NCBI GenBank assembly: GCA_963402885.1
Contig: OY727094.1
Location: 17,610,501 to 17,674,500 of the forward strand
Source of the DNA: Antedon bifida
Lineage: Eukaryota > Echinodermata > Crinoidea > Comatulida > Antedonidae
DNA: 64,000 bases
Direction: 5' to 3'
Shown here: one piece after another, positions 42,501 to 57,500 of the stretch
Position numbering within the stretch: the stretch's first letter is position 1
How the letters are laid out: each line of letters begins with the position of its first letter
The notes under the pieces: generated by a model
The model's database searches: none
Told to the model about the DNA's origin: nothing
Seen by the model: the letters and a program-made list of their open reading frames with translations, nothing else
Made by a program: the position numbers and the translations under genes

Positions 42501-45500
42501 TGGTGGGAAACTTCGGAGGGAAAATGTTATCCTCCTCTGAAGCCCCTAATTTGCATGTTCAGTATAATAAGTAGTAAAATGTTATAGATATTAGGGGAGA
42601 AGAGAAAATAAGATCATAGTAGATAGACGTATAGAGTATAGAGAAGAAAGGTCTAGACTGGTAGAAAGTTGTATTAATACGGAGTTACAAGAAATAAAAG
42701 TTTTAGTTGAACAGTATACTTTTTGTATGAGAAATCATTCAGTGTCAGTGTCAGTGTACGTCGCATGGATTTAAATACGCCAGAGAACGCATACGCTCGG
42801 AACCGACTCTATATATTCATTACAACCCCATTGACCACAATATTGGATCAAAGATGTTGGATAATGTTGAAACTACATATAACATTCCTAGTACAATTGG
42901 GTCATTTTGATAGCCTGTATGTATAGATGCATGCAATGGGAAAAATGTATAATTATAAACAAACTCTCTATTAGGCCTATAATAAAGATGTTATGGTTAG
43001 ATTGTATTAAAGTCTCCTTTGAACATAATGCATTTGAGGAATGTAAACAATTCAGATAAAATTAAAAAGGAACAAGAAGAGCAATGTTAAAATTAGTTAT
43101 ATCAAGTTATAAAATGAAATTGAAAAAGTTGCCAAACAATTATATATAGGGTACAAACCATCAGATAGAAGGCCTGACATTTAGAAAAATCAGCATCTTT
43201 TCATTCGCAATGCAATTATTGTTTTAAGAAATCTTTAGTATTAATTCAAATATTTAAATGTTAACATAATGAAGAATCAAGTTCAATAACTTTGTCACCT
43301 AGACTAAAAGCAGGTCACATATACTACCATACTTTTAATTTCCAGCCCTATGTGAGTATGATCATACTGATGCAGCCATACTACTATACCCACTGCACCA
43401 CAAAATATAAACAGTGTGTATATTTGAATGATTTCCAGCCCTTATAAGTGATTATGACCTACTACACCACATAAAATATAAACAGTGATTATGATCATAC
43501 TGCTGTAGCTATAGGCCTACCCCTGTACGTACTACACCACACAAACTATAAACAGTGAGTATGATCATACTGCTGTAGCTATAGGCCTACCCCTGTACCT
43601 ACTACACCACATAAAATATAAACAGTGATTATGACCTACTGCTGTAGCTATAGGCCTACCCCTGTACTCGTTACACCACACAAAATATAAACAGTGATTA
43701 TGACCTACTGCTGTAGCTATATAGGCCTACACCTGTACGTAACGTACTACACCACATAAAATATAAACAGTCAGTGGTGGCGCCAGCGGGGGGTCGATTA
43801 AAGAGGTTGGGTGGGAAAAAGGAAGCGGTTGGCCCTAACAGGGTCTGGTCACGTTTCTTTTCGTGCATAAATCTTGATCTAGGGGGGTGAATAGGGTGGC
43901 TAGCCACCCCCCCTTAATAATTCTAATGGGAAAAAAAGATGCATCAAACCCGCGACCGTCGCTAGATGCGGATTCGACGCACTTGACTCTTTTAATTAAG
44001 AAGAGTAGGCTAGAGCTATAGTTGTGTAAATAGGCCTACATAGTGAAAGAGCTAAGAGTTTAATTACTATTTATGAATTCAAGAGTTTAAAAAAAAGAAA
44101 ACGCGATTTAAAGTCTTCGGAAAATACCCACAACTGAGTTATTTTCAAAACACATGCATGCTCCCACTACCAGCATCACGTTGTCTTAGCTCGCTCCTTG
44201 TGTGAATGCTGACGTCATCACTCTCCAAATATACACCGCCCTGGTCCCTGTGTGCAAGCGTTAGCGTGGACCTGTATATTTACACCCCTGTATAGAGTAG
44301 AGTGTAATATCGTGAACTTTTTTCTCGCGTATGAAGGTTTTTTATATAATGGTATGCAGTATAAACGATAAAAAAAAACGAGAAACATAATGTTCTTTTT
44401 ATTATTATTTCATAGGCATAACATAAACATGAAATGTCTTGTTCTATGTACACTATGTGCATTTTCGTGTGTTTTTCGATCAAAGTTTATTATTAGTTCG
44501 TCGAAAAAGATCCGTATTAGTATTTAGGAAGGATTTATTTAAATTTACATTATCTGACATTGTTATTAAATGTAATGGAAACAGTTGCTCTAGCCTATTA
44601 AACAGTGTGTAAGCATCTATTTTTTTTCAAAATTTTCTGAGGCTCGGGAGGCCCCTCCCAAACCCACCCCGTCTTTCGCGCGTACGCCCCTGGGGAATTT
44701 GCCCCCCCCCCCCCCCCCCCATCGGGCAAATCCTGGCACCACCACTGTAAACAGTGTGTATGATCATACGCACACTCTAATAATCTTAAGATAATGAAGC
44801 CTAGTGTATAGCTACAAATGAATATCAATATATTATCTACAATTGTAACTCAAAGTATTGATATGGTTTGGCATGGTAAGGTCCTGGTCAAATCAATTTA
44901 CACAATTATTATTTAAAGAATATTTTAAGGCACTGTAATCAATAACTATTTAAAAGAGTACCCATGGGACTACAGAGGTGATTACTGAGTAATAATTGCA
45001 TGTAATAAGTTTGTTTGTCCCAACATTTAGTCTGTCCATTTGTCTGTAGTCTATCCAATTTTTTTGTAAATTAAATCAAGCAAATTGACCAATCACAATG
45101 TGATGGATTATCCAAACTGTTGCTTGTTATTGGTCAACTTGCTTGCGTAGCGCCTACATTGTGTTGACAACCAAAGCTTAGTTTTTAGTAAACCAAGTTT
45201 TATTTCTGGTTGACTATTATTTACTTTTAACAAAAAGCAAATAATCACCGTCAACTAGCACTGTATGTTTGGTAGGCTTTATAACAGTTTTATGTATCAT
45301 CATCTATACATCAAAGCAAAGAACTTATACTAGAAGTACAGGGTTAAAAGGTCAAACTGGGTGACGCCATTTCACAGCAAGGAGCAGCTCCCCCTCCAAA
45401 CTAGGAAGTCAAAACTATTAATTCCTATAGAGGGCTCAGTCAATTACTCTATCCCTCTATTAGTATTAGCAGATCCCCTCTATGATTTTGACTTTCTAAT

Positions 45501-48500
45501 TTGATGAGGGCGCGCTACTCCATGGTTCACAATGGCGCCACCCATTAGCTCTATTCTATCTCACAATGCCTTTCGAAATTGTTAGGCGCTTCGGACGAAC
45601 AGGAGATTCTTGTGTTATAAGGTACAATAGTATAGAAATATACCAATTTATTTGTATTTTAAGGATTCATCATTCAAATGTATTTATTCTGAATTAATTT
45701 GAATGTTAATGTAAGAGGCTGAATGTAATGACAAAGAAAGTATTATTGTTTTACAGTAGAATGAAACTATAAGTATAAAATTGTCAGTCATAAATGAATA
45801 TATATGATGGAAAGAAAGACATTTTAACATTTTAAAAATCCCAAATTTTGGTAAAGGGTGGATGAATAGAATGTATGACTGACTGATTCTAAGAGGTATC
45901 TGTTGACTATTAATTTACAATAGAAATGAAAATACTGACAATGATTAGTACTACTATTTAGTATTAGCTGTTGGCTGTTAATTTACAATAAAACTAGTGA
46001 CTTTATGACAGTATGGTAGACGAAGGTGGATGGTAGATGAAAGGATACGGTAATCTACACAAAATATTAATCTGCGCATGCTTATGCACATTATACTGAG
46101 CATACTCTGTTCTGTTCATTTTCAGGACTTATATTTGGTTGATTTAACATTCAATCCAATGGACGGAGTAAAGTTCATTGCGTCATTTTGAAACCTTGCA
46201 ACAATAAAAAATGGCTGATCAGTACGCAAAGGGAATACACATTGAATTTTTTCATTTTTAGTTAAACTTAATTAAAACATCATATTTTGTCTTTTTATAT
46301 TATAGTATGTGTAGGCTGTGAATTCAATTCAATTAAATTTCAATTCAATAACATTTATTCAATAATGGTAAGACAAGAAAAACAAGCATCCTCGTAGCCT
46401 CTTTTAAGGTTTTTATTAGGTGTTTTAGTTCATCCTTTTGAACTTTGCTAACTAAACTTTAAATTTAAGTTAGTTATTTTAGTTAAAATAGTGTCAATGA
46501 CCATGCAACTAAAGGCACGATCACTGTCAATTTTTTTTCATTTTTGAAACAAGTTTATTTTTAATCTTTGATATTTTGTGGATAAATAAAAGTTTGAATT
46601 TAAAAGAATGTATAAACAAATATTAAGCTTTACAAAATCATTAAAGTTGATCTTTTTATCTTGTGATTTTCAAATAGTATACTGTTGACATTATTGCTTA
46701 TACTTGAATGAATGCTATAAAGTAAGCATTGATAATCTGTCATTGTTCTAAAATATGAAAAACTGTAGCAACACCAACATTACAGTGGGTAGATTTATAT
46801 TTAAATGTTGAATCATGGCTTGCCTCTTGTTATTTGGAGTCAGTTTTGTACTATGTTGTATTTACTATTATTTAAATAGATGACAAGGCCATATACATGG
46901 CTGCAGTCACATGCACAAATTTGAGTTAGTGTTTACCGACCGACCTACCGACTGACATAGTGAGCTATAGAGTACACTGGTACTGAAAGTGCTAACAATA
47001 TAAACAGAATTTAATGGGTTTTTCGTTGAATTTAACCATTTATTTGTCATTTTATAAGTGAAAACATTATTATTTTTCTTTTTTTTTTCTACGGAAGTGA
47101 TTACAGTAACTTTATTAAAACCCTACAAAATAACATATTAAAAATCTGATTTAATTAATCTTCATTTTTCATGATTTTGAGGACAATACACCTTCAAAAA
47201 ATATTAATTTAATAAAATGGTCAAGGCACTATTGTTTTCAATGTTTTATAAAGTGTTTCAAATGGAAATTTATGACCATACCATGAAAAAACATAATGTA
47301 TAGCATTATGTATTGATAATAATACACATTAAAGATTATATTTTAAATTAGAGCATATAACTGTACACTGTTGCCACAAAAAAACTGATATTGTTTTGCA
47401 CACAGTAACAACTATATTTAAGCCTAAATTGTCAAAAAGCACTAAGTGGAACACCAACAATATTAAAACATAGCAATGCTATAAAACAATAAAGTACACA
47501 AAGATTAGTGAACAATAAAAATGAATAGCAAACTTCTTGTTATTGTGCACACAATTTAGATAAACTTGAATGTCGCCCTCCATAAATTTGTGGAATTTAA
47601 TTAACCAAAAACATTTTTGATCGATTAATTTGGAACATTGGGTACAATTTGATTGGTACACAGAAAGCAATGTGCATTGGACAATCATGAAAAAGGAAAG
47701 TTGATATTAACTTGTAAAAGAGCTTTGAATGTGTATCGTCATCGCTACCAGATTTTATACTGAGAGTCTAAATCACTGATAATCAGTAGGACTTATGTTG
47801 AAAATTGTGAACCAAATTTTGTTTACCTCATAAAATATATACAGCCAATTTCATCTGAATTGACAGTGCTAATTATATTATTATCTTTTAATCTACTGTA
47901 TATTATTATAAGTAAGAGAGCACTTGTTTGTTTGTTTGTTATACAAATATTTGTACTGCACGTATCTATACATATGGAGTATCAAAATGACCGCAATTGT
48001 ACCAGGAACGTTCTAAACTATATTTGAACATCATCCTCCATCTTGAATCCAAGTTAGGGGCCAAAATGGGGTCAATTGCCCACTTTCAATGTTTGTTTTT
48101 GATACAAATTTATCATACAAAATGATCAGAATTGTAGTATAAAATTTTAAAAGTGCTGTATTTTAATTATCTCTGGGAAGGGGTTTGGAGTATGGGGTGG
48201 GGTCATAGGTCAACATGACCAAAATTGTACTGGGAATAGACTGCTACATATGAAAACTGCCACTAAAGGGTTATGTGTTGGGAGAATGGCTTAACATAAT
48301 TTGTACTGGAAACATCTTAAACACATCACCCAGTACAAGATGTGTTGGGAGGGAGAAGGGCGGACATACTGGCATTTTGGGGTAATGAAATACATTGGAC
48401 AACATAATTGGAATTGTACTGGGAAATGTTACTACATTTGAACTATCCTAGGGAGCAGCCACTGCTAGGGAGGAGTTATGGTTTGTTGATTGTGGTGGGA

Positions 48501-51500
48501 TGGGGAGAGGAGAAAGAAGGCTGGGGAATAGGTAATTCAGCGGTATCATCAGTATGTGAGGGCGCGTTGCGCAATGTGTTGGACACTGGACTACTGATTT
48601 AGCGAGGTTCGAATCCAACTCTTGCCGCCAATAGGCAAAATACTTTGCTTACATTTGCCTCTCTCCACCTAGGTGTATAAATTGGTATCCGGGTAGATTA
48701 AGACACAACTTTGCACTGAATTACTAGTTGCATTATGGGAGTATTTTTCCATAAATGTTAATAATAATAATAGAGAGATTTAAATAGCGCAAATAAATGA
48801 TGTCTCTATGCGCTCGACAATAAAGAGAAAAAGAGTGGAAACCAAAAGGAAGAGAACAAAAAGACAAAAACACCAAGCTAAGCACCCAAACCGGAGTATG
48901 GGAATACACCATCACCGCTAACTAGGGATCAGTGTTTAAGTACCCCAGTTAGCATCAGTTAAGTCTTTTTAGGAATCCGATGCCTCCTTCTAGTCAGAAA
49001 ACAACAATAGGCAAGAAAGGTGAACAAGAGCAAAAATCCAAAAAAATGACTGGGGTAATAATGCGAAGAGCTTAGAAGCATTGTGCAATAAGCGCTATAT
49101 AAAAACGAATATTATCAAAAAAACGTTTCTTCTGTCTAAACAAAATAATGCAGTCTCCATTTTATATTTTTCTTTAGCATTTTTGTATTTAATATTATTA
49201 TTATTATTACTTGTATAGCGCACATTTATACAACATTTAATTATAATCAGCGGCGCTTCACATCAATTAGTATCGTAACATTGTTTGAAATATAGTGCTT
49301 TTAAATGTTTTTTAAACTGATTATACTTTTAAAACTATATAATTAGAATAGAAAATTATTACAGTAGGCCTACTGAATAATTAGGTATAAAACTAAAAAA
49401 TTACCGGCCTAATAATAGATGTTCATAACCACCAAGCTAATTGAATTCAGCTATCAAAACTAATTTTCATTATGTAATTGAATAATAATAATAATACTCT
49501 ATACTATGTTAATAATAAAAATTCAGTTTAATATCTTTTAATTTGTTCTAACTTTAAAAGCTAGCATACCAAGATACAGAAACCAGTACAAGACAGAAAA
49601 ACCAACCAAGTGATATATCACTGTGTGTGTATCGTCCATGTGATTTTTTTTTAAATTATCAACTTTCAAATAATCAATAATCAGTATTTTGTTTCACATG
49701 CTTATAATTATTGACAGGGGCGGTAGCAGGACTATCTTAAGGGGATTGCCCCAATGTCCAGGGCCTTAGCCAGGATCTGAAAAGGGAACGGAATTTAAAC
49801 AAATTTTGTTAAATGACACCTCTAGATGGCCAGAAATGCTCTCGCACATAAAATTCATAATAAATGGCACCTCTAGTTCGCCGGAAAAGACACTCCAAAG
49901 CATGCTAGTAAACAGAAATATGATCATAGCCTATTTTTTCCACCGGTAAAACACATGCAACTAACATTGAAACAATAGGATAACATTTGTTGCATTTTCA
50001 ATGTGAACGTCAGGGGGAAGTTCCAATGAAGGTGCTTCAGGTACGGTAATAAATTCTAATAATTATAATCAATTAATGCAAATCAATTAATGCAAATCAA
50101 TTACTGTAATATTATCAATCAATCAACAACAACATTTATTTAGAAAACAGTTCATGAAACAACATACATTAACAACAATAATAATAATTGAAACAAGTTT
50201 AACAAAAAAATATGAAGCTGCTGCTATAAATATTGAGCAAAACGTTTAAATTGTATTATTTTGAAATAAATGCTAAATATGTCATTAAACCACAAAATTC
50301 ATTTTCTATTATAAAATGTACAACAGTCAAATTAAAAAAAAAAGAAGATAGGAATATACGGAAGCAAAAAGTTTGGAATGTCCGTAATTACTACGAAAAT
50401 TTAATCTACTCCCAAAACAAATGTTTAAATCAGATTTGAACTAGCTACAGTCTTCTTAGTCTATTTAAAAGTGTAGTATATGATCTACAGTGTGGAACAT
50501 TGCTGACATGTCTAATGACTGTATTTTGAATGCTTCAAATTTAAATGATTATATATTTGTGATAATACTCCAGGAATATTAAATTGAACAGTTTTTATTG
50601 TGGTACAGAAAAAGTTTAATTTTTCTATTTCTGATGATTATGATTTCTTATTAAATGCCTCTTAAGTATCTTATGTGAATAATAACCTTAGTGTAGAAAA
50701 CCCAAATTCTTATTTACAGCCAAATTGAAGTACTAGTAGTAGAAGAGTATGGACATCTCCGAGTGAAGACATACTTGAATAGCTCTGCATAATATTTATT
50801 TGATTCACAAATACAGTAGAACCTTCGTTTTACGTACCCTGATTTTACGTTCCCTTGATTTTACGTACGCTTAAATGACCGATGACGTCATCATTTTCTT
50901 ACATTGAGGGCGCAATTTAACAACAACAAAGCACAAAGGACATGGCTGTGTGAGGAACTCATGTGCATTTCCCTACAGCAGCAACTGTTTTTATTGATAG
51001 AAAATACAAGAACATTGATATTTTATTTATAAAACTTTATTTAAACTAAATCGCACAGCCTGTATATACTGTACTTAATAGGCCTCACATCTTGCTAGGC
51101 CTGCTATCCTGGCCTAGATTAGTCTAGGCCTAGGAAGGGCCTAGCTAAGCTAGTGACCAGCTGCATGCTGTAGGCAAACACGGCAGCCTTTTTAGCTACG
51201 ATCTACGTATTTGGGGGTCAATTTAAGGTCAACCTTGATTTTACGAATCCCTTGTTTTACGTACGCCTTTCGGTCCCGTACCGTACGTAAAATGGAGGTT
51301 CTACTGTACTTACAAACAAATCAACATCTTTGTCATACGCATAATGTATTTAAATAAAAATGTTATGAACATTCAAGAACACAATTATGTTTTTTTTATT
51401 ACAAAATATTATCAGAGTTATTATTGAAAAAAGAACTATATGTGATTCGCTTTTTATAAATCAATAAAACAAACTATAATTGGCTTTATTTACAAGTCAA

Positions 51501-54500
51501 CAATAACACAGAACATTTTGCTGTTATTATAAATTAATTGTTTTCAAGATTAATTAAATTATGAAGATTTTGTAATATTGTGGGAGAATTCAACATTGTT
51601 TTAATCAAATTTAATAAGCATAATCTAATTAATAATTATTTTTATATCATCTTATCAACTATTGTACTTTTTTCCCTACGATTTCCAAACTGATGAGATT
51701 TACAAAAACTAATGCAGAACTTATTGATTATTTTTACACAGACCAATAGGCCTACCAATTTTGATATTTTATCGGGTATTACAATACAGACATTTCTGAT
51801 CATTTACCTATTTAAAAAGTAATTATGATTAACTTTCAATAAGGTTGACGTTCTTGACCATTGATACTGAATTACAGATATATGTGCATTTTGCTTTGAT
51901 CTTCCTCAAACTGATTCGTCTAAACTGTACAGTTAATCCTAATGTTGGATACATTTTTTTATATACTTTTTGAAGTTAAAAAAAACCCAAAACACTAAAA
52001 CAACTATTAATGACATCCTCTACCCACCCCACCTAAATAAATTTAGTAAACATTAGCATAAACTTTTAAAAATTCATAAAAGTTCAAATATTTCAAGATA
52101 TAAAAAGTATAGCCACATTTGTAAAACTCAGTAATTCTATATTCTTAAAAATGGCAAAGACCTAATCTCTTAATTACCACCTCCCATAATAGCCGCTCAT
52201 TTATATCTGAAACAGAAGTGCTTAATATAATTAATAATTCTATTCTAATAAAGGTTCAGAGCATGATTCTTAAAAAGGTTGCTCCATTATTATAAGCTAT
52301 CTCACATACGCCATTAATTAATCATTCATGATGGGTTCTGTACCTAATCATATTAAATGAAAATCCTGTATTTAAAAACGGATACTTTTATACCAATCTT
52401 AATTTTACCCATTTTTTCAAAAAAATAATGAAAAATGTATGCATACAATACAACTTGTCATATGCTTTTCTTGAACTCACTAATTCTGTTAATACTGCAT
52501 TTGAAAGTACTTTTCTAGATTTATCAAAAACTTTTGTTTCATTATGGTATTTTAGGGACTTTCTTAGATTGGTTTAAAAGATATTTTACAGATCGAAATC
52601 ATTATTTCAAATTAATAATCAGTAAATCTTTCAGACAAATTTTTTAATATGCAGATGATACAACTTTATATTTTAATAACAATATTGATGTCTTGTTGAA
52701 CTTTTTAAATTTAAAGTTAAGTAAGTTAGTAAATGGTTCACTACAAATTAATTATTAATTAATACGACTAAAACTAATTGTATTAGTGAACTTACAGTTT
52801 ACACACAACAATTGTTATATTTTTTTAATGGAAAATTAATTGAAAAAAGTGAAGTATCATTCCTTGGTCTTTTAATTAGATTATTGGCTGCCAACAATTT
52901 TTATCAAATAAAATATCTAAATATATTAATATTCGAAAGAAATTAAAATAAAATGTTTTACTTATACATTACTGTAACATTGTTTGGGGCGGTGAAGGTT
53001 TAAAAATATTGTTTTTAAACCAAAAAATGATGCTTAACCACAAAATTAAGTATTTAACAAAAATATATTTAAATTTGTTAATTGACAAGCCAAGTGAGTT
53101 GTACACTACTGATTCAATCACTTTTATGTTGGTTAAATGAGGTCTGCTATGTTTTTTGGAGGATTGCAGAGTTTGGCAATTATTTTAAACAAAAAATAAT
53201 GTTTTACCCCAAATATTGTGAGGCCCTTAAGGCCGCCCATACGTATGACGTAGGGAGTTGGAGAAAAGGAGAGACAACGTGCGTAGACCGCCATATTGTT
53301 CGTTTGACTTGAGTTGTTATTAAAGTTAGTTATAGCACATCTTTGTGTATAGTTTTATTATTGTGGTATTGACGAAGCAACAGACCCAAACATGGCGCTG
53401 CGAGCAATCAAAGTTCAGCCTCCCAAGCTAGATTTAGCGAGCGACAGACTGTCGGAGTTTCGTGTATGGAAAACTCAATGGAAAGCGTACATTGCTGTCA
53501 CTGAACTTGATCAACAGCCCAACCAAGCACAGGTAAACGTGCTCAGTTTGAGCCTTTCTGTTGACACTATGAAGATTTTAATGAACCTAGGCCTTACTCA
53601 GGCTCAGCTCAAGTCACATACGGACATTATTACGGCGTTGGAAACGCATATTCAAGGTCAACTGAACGAATCAGTTGAACGGAAAAAGTTTCGATCCAGG
53701 GTACAAAAACCTGGCGAAGAATTTGACAACTACCTTGTTAGCCTACGCGACCTTGTGCGCGAATGCAACTTTTGTAATGATCAATGTGCTAAGAATGCCA
53801 TAAGAGATCAAATCATCGAGGGACTCTCTGATAATACAATTGTTGAAAAACTCTTAGCAATTGACAAATTGGATTTGACCAAAAGGGATGAAATAAATCC
53901 TCAACAGCTAAGCCTAGACCAGACAAGCACTACTGCGGCTGTAAGAAACTCCAATAATATGAGAAAACATCACAGTGAAAAACCAGAAAAGCAGCATATT
54001 AATAAGCAGCAGGGTAAGCAACAACCATCTTCTAGTAATAATAATAAATGTAACTACTGTGGCAAGGTCCACCAACGTGGAATGCAGCACTGCCCCGCTG
54101 CAGATGCTACGTGTAATACATGTAGGAAACGCGGACATTTTTCAACCGTATGCAGCTCTAAGCCCCAAAATGGAGCGATACGGATCAATACATGCAGTCA
54201 GTACGATCAGTTTACACATGCACCTCGAACCACAGTAATAATAACGCACAGGGAACATGCCGTAGACGCTCTTGCTCTTCCTGATTCCGGTTCAGATATT
54301 TGTCTCGCTCCTACATCACTGCTCGAACAAATTAATGACCACGTAGAGAATCTCATCCCTTGCAAAATACGACCTGAAACTGTCGAAGGTAGCAGAATTC
54401 AGATCGTAGGAAAATTACCACTAATCGTTTCAACCGACGAACGTTGCGTGAGTGTTACAATTTATTTTTCTGATGACATCGATGACATTATTTTATCATG

Positions 54501-57500
54501 GGATGCATCAAAGCAGTTGGGATTTCTCTCACCAGCTTACCCTGAGCCACTGTCTCACGCAAACGTTGCATCAGTTACTAACATTAGTCCGATTGCTGCG
54601 CCACATTTCAATCTGACTAACCTGTCCAAAGAATTTCCAGAAGTGTTTGATGGTATAATTCGCTCGATGCCTGGTGAAAAATTCACAATCAAGATAGCAG
54701 ATGATGCTAAACAATTTTGTGTTAGCACCCCACGAAAGATACCGTATGCCTACAATGATAAGCTGAAAGCAGAGCTTGAAACGCTTGAAAGCCAAGGCAT
54801 CATTGTCAAGACTACTGAACATTCCAATTGGTGTGCTCCAATTTTCATTGCACCAAAAAAGGACACTGAAAAAATCAGAATGTGTGTTGACTTATCTCAA
54901 CTAAATAAAAGTGTAAAACGCGAGTATTATCCCCATACTACTCCACAGGAAGCGGTAGCAGATATTGCTGCATCCGATGCTCAGTTCTTCACTGTAATCG
55001 ATGCGCTGAAAGGATATCACCAAATTCCATTAGAGAAACAGAGCCAATCTTATACAACGTTCATAACTCCCTTCGGACGGTATAAATATTTGCGAGCACC
55101 ATATGGTATCACATCTATTTCGGACCATTATAATCGTCGAATGGATGAGGCGCTTCAAGGTTAAACTAATCATAGACGCATAGTCGACGACGTGGTTATT
55201 TTCAGTAAAACCAGACAAGAGCATCAGAAAGTGGTTACAGAATATCTCAAGAGATGTCAACAACACCATATTGCGCTGTCAACCGATAAGGTACAGTTAT
55301 GTAAAACTACAGTTGCCTTCGCAGGTTTCACCTTATCACGTAATGGATATTCGATCGGTCCTAAAACCAGGGAAGCGATCAGTAAATTTCCAAAGCCCAG
55401 TTCCAGATCAGATTTGAGGGCATTTAGTGGACTTGTAAATTAACTTGCATCCTCGACTAGTAAGATCGCAGAGCTGATGACTCCACTGCGACCCTTGCTA
55501 TCTGAAAAGAACGAATTCATGTGGAATGCTGTTCATGATCAAGCTTTTGATAACGTTAAGAATGAACTTTCTATAGCACCCACAATGGCGTTTTTTGACT
55601 TAAAAAAGCCAACGAGATTGACCACTGATGCCTGCAGACATGGCATTGGCTATATTCTATCTCAAAGACATGACGGTGATGAGTGGAAAACGGTACAGGC
55701 CGGTTCGCGATATCTGACAGATGCAGAAAGCAGATACGCTGTGATAGAACTTGAAATGTTAGCCGTTGCTTGGGCAGCACAGAAATGCTATATGTTTTTA
55801 GATGGGTTGCACCATTTTCAAATAGTCACTGATCATCATCCGCTTATTCCTATATTGAACACTCATAGATTAGATGAAATCGTCAACGTCAGATTACAAC
55901 GACTTAAAACTAGAATGTCTCGATACAACTTCACTGCACAGTGGGTTAAAGGCAAAGACAACTATGCAGCAGACGCACTGTCACGTTACCCACATGCGAA
56001 TCCTTCGAGTACAGATGAATTAGCTGAACAATTAGCATTCAACGGTCAAGAATCTAGTCCAATACCTACATTGGCTGCCATTCGAGCAGCCACGGACAGT
56101 GTGGACGCTGATAATGCCAGATTGCTCGAAATATTGAAAGCCGCAAATGATGACAATGAATATCAGACACTGAAACAAATGGTATCTACAGATGGCTTCC
56201 CAGCAACGAAGACGAGTATGCCTGATAATCTAAAGAAATACTGGTGTATTCGAGCTGAATTGTCAGTTGAACAAGACCTTCTTGTATATGGATGCAGACT
56301 ATTTGTTCCTGAGGCCCTTCGACCAATCATGTTAGACAAGCTTCATCATGCACATCCTGGAATTCGACGAGCTCAAGACAGGGCCCGTATGATTTTATAT
56401 TGGCCGAACATTGATCGAGATATCGAGAACATGACTTCAAACTGTAAGTTTTGTCAGGATAACTTACCTGTCAATCCCAGAGAACCACTGATTCAGAAAC
56501 CCCAACCAACCAGACCCTTCCAGCAACTTGCAGCAGATTTTGCCTTTGTGAATGGTAGAAATTATCTGATCGTGGTTGATTGCCTAACTGACTGGCCAAT
56601 TATTGAAGATATGGGTAAGAATACTACTACAGCAGCTACGACTGAAAAGCTAAGGGACATATTCTGTAATGTTGGTGTACCTGAAGTATTTTGGTGCGAC
56701 GGAGGACCACAATTCACCTCCAATGGTTTTAAACAGTTCGCTAATAACTGGCAGTTCACCATAAAATACAGCTCACCTTATCACCAACAATCTAATGGGA
56801 AAGCTGAAGCTACAGTCAAATCCATGAAAAAGCTTATCCGCTCATCATCTTCAAATCATACATTACCAGACAAAGAACAGTTAGCAAAAGCGCTCTTGCA
56901 CTACAGAAATATTCCATGTAGGAAAGATGGATTATCTCCTGCTATAAAGTTATTTGGACGACCTATTCAGGATACACTACCAACGCACCATCGCGCCTTT
57001 AATGCCGACTTCCAGAAAGATATTAAGGAAGCCCAAATCATCTTGGAAAAGGGGAAGGTGAAAGAGAAACAATACTTTGATCTTCACACCAAAGAACTGT
57101 CAGATTTAAAGCTTCATAACCATGTTGCAGTATATAATCATTTAGATAAACTGTTTAACATTTACGGAACAATAATTGATATAAAACCAAACAGGAGATA
57201 CTTCATCAAAACATCGAGGGGAAGGGTGTTAGTTAGAAACCGACGCTTTATACGTAAACGTACGCCGCAATCCATTGGCTTTGTACCAGTGGACCCGCCC
57301 GAAAGGCATAGGTATATGCGCAGCATCCACTTTGGATCTAAGGGGAGGTGTGAGGCCCTTAAGGCCGCCCATACGTATGACGTAGGGAGTTGGAGAAAAG
57401 GAGAGACAACGTGCGTAGACCGCCATATTGTTCGTTTGACTTGAGTTGTTATTAAAGTTAGTTATAGCACATCTTTGTGTATAGTTTTATTATTGTGGTA

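Noticed and set aside
48558-48640. tRNA gene on the plus strand
   Set aside because: The B-box is good, but the arms do not pair and a SINE body with a tail follows.
55186-55191. Loss of RT catalytic site because the motif is IVDD and not YxDD
   Set aside because: Both aspartates are present, and an aliphatic residue at the Tyr position is, as far as I recall, found in related invertebrate Gypsy-group RTs; not taken as inactivation.
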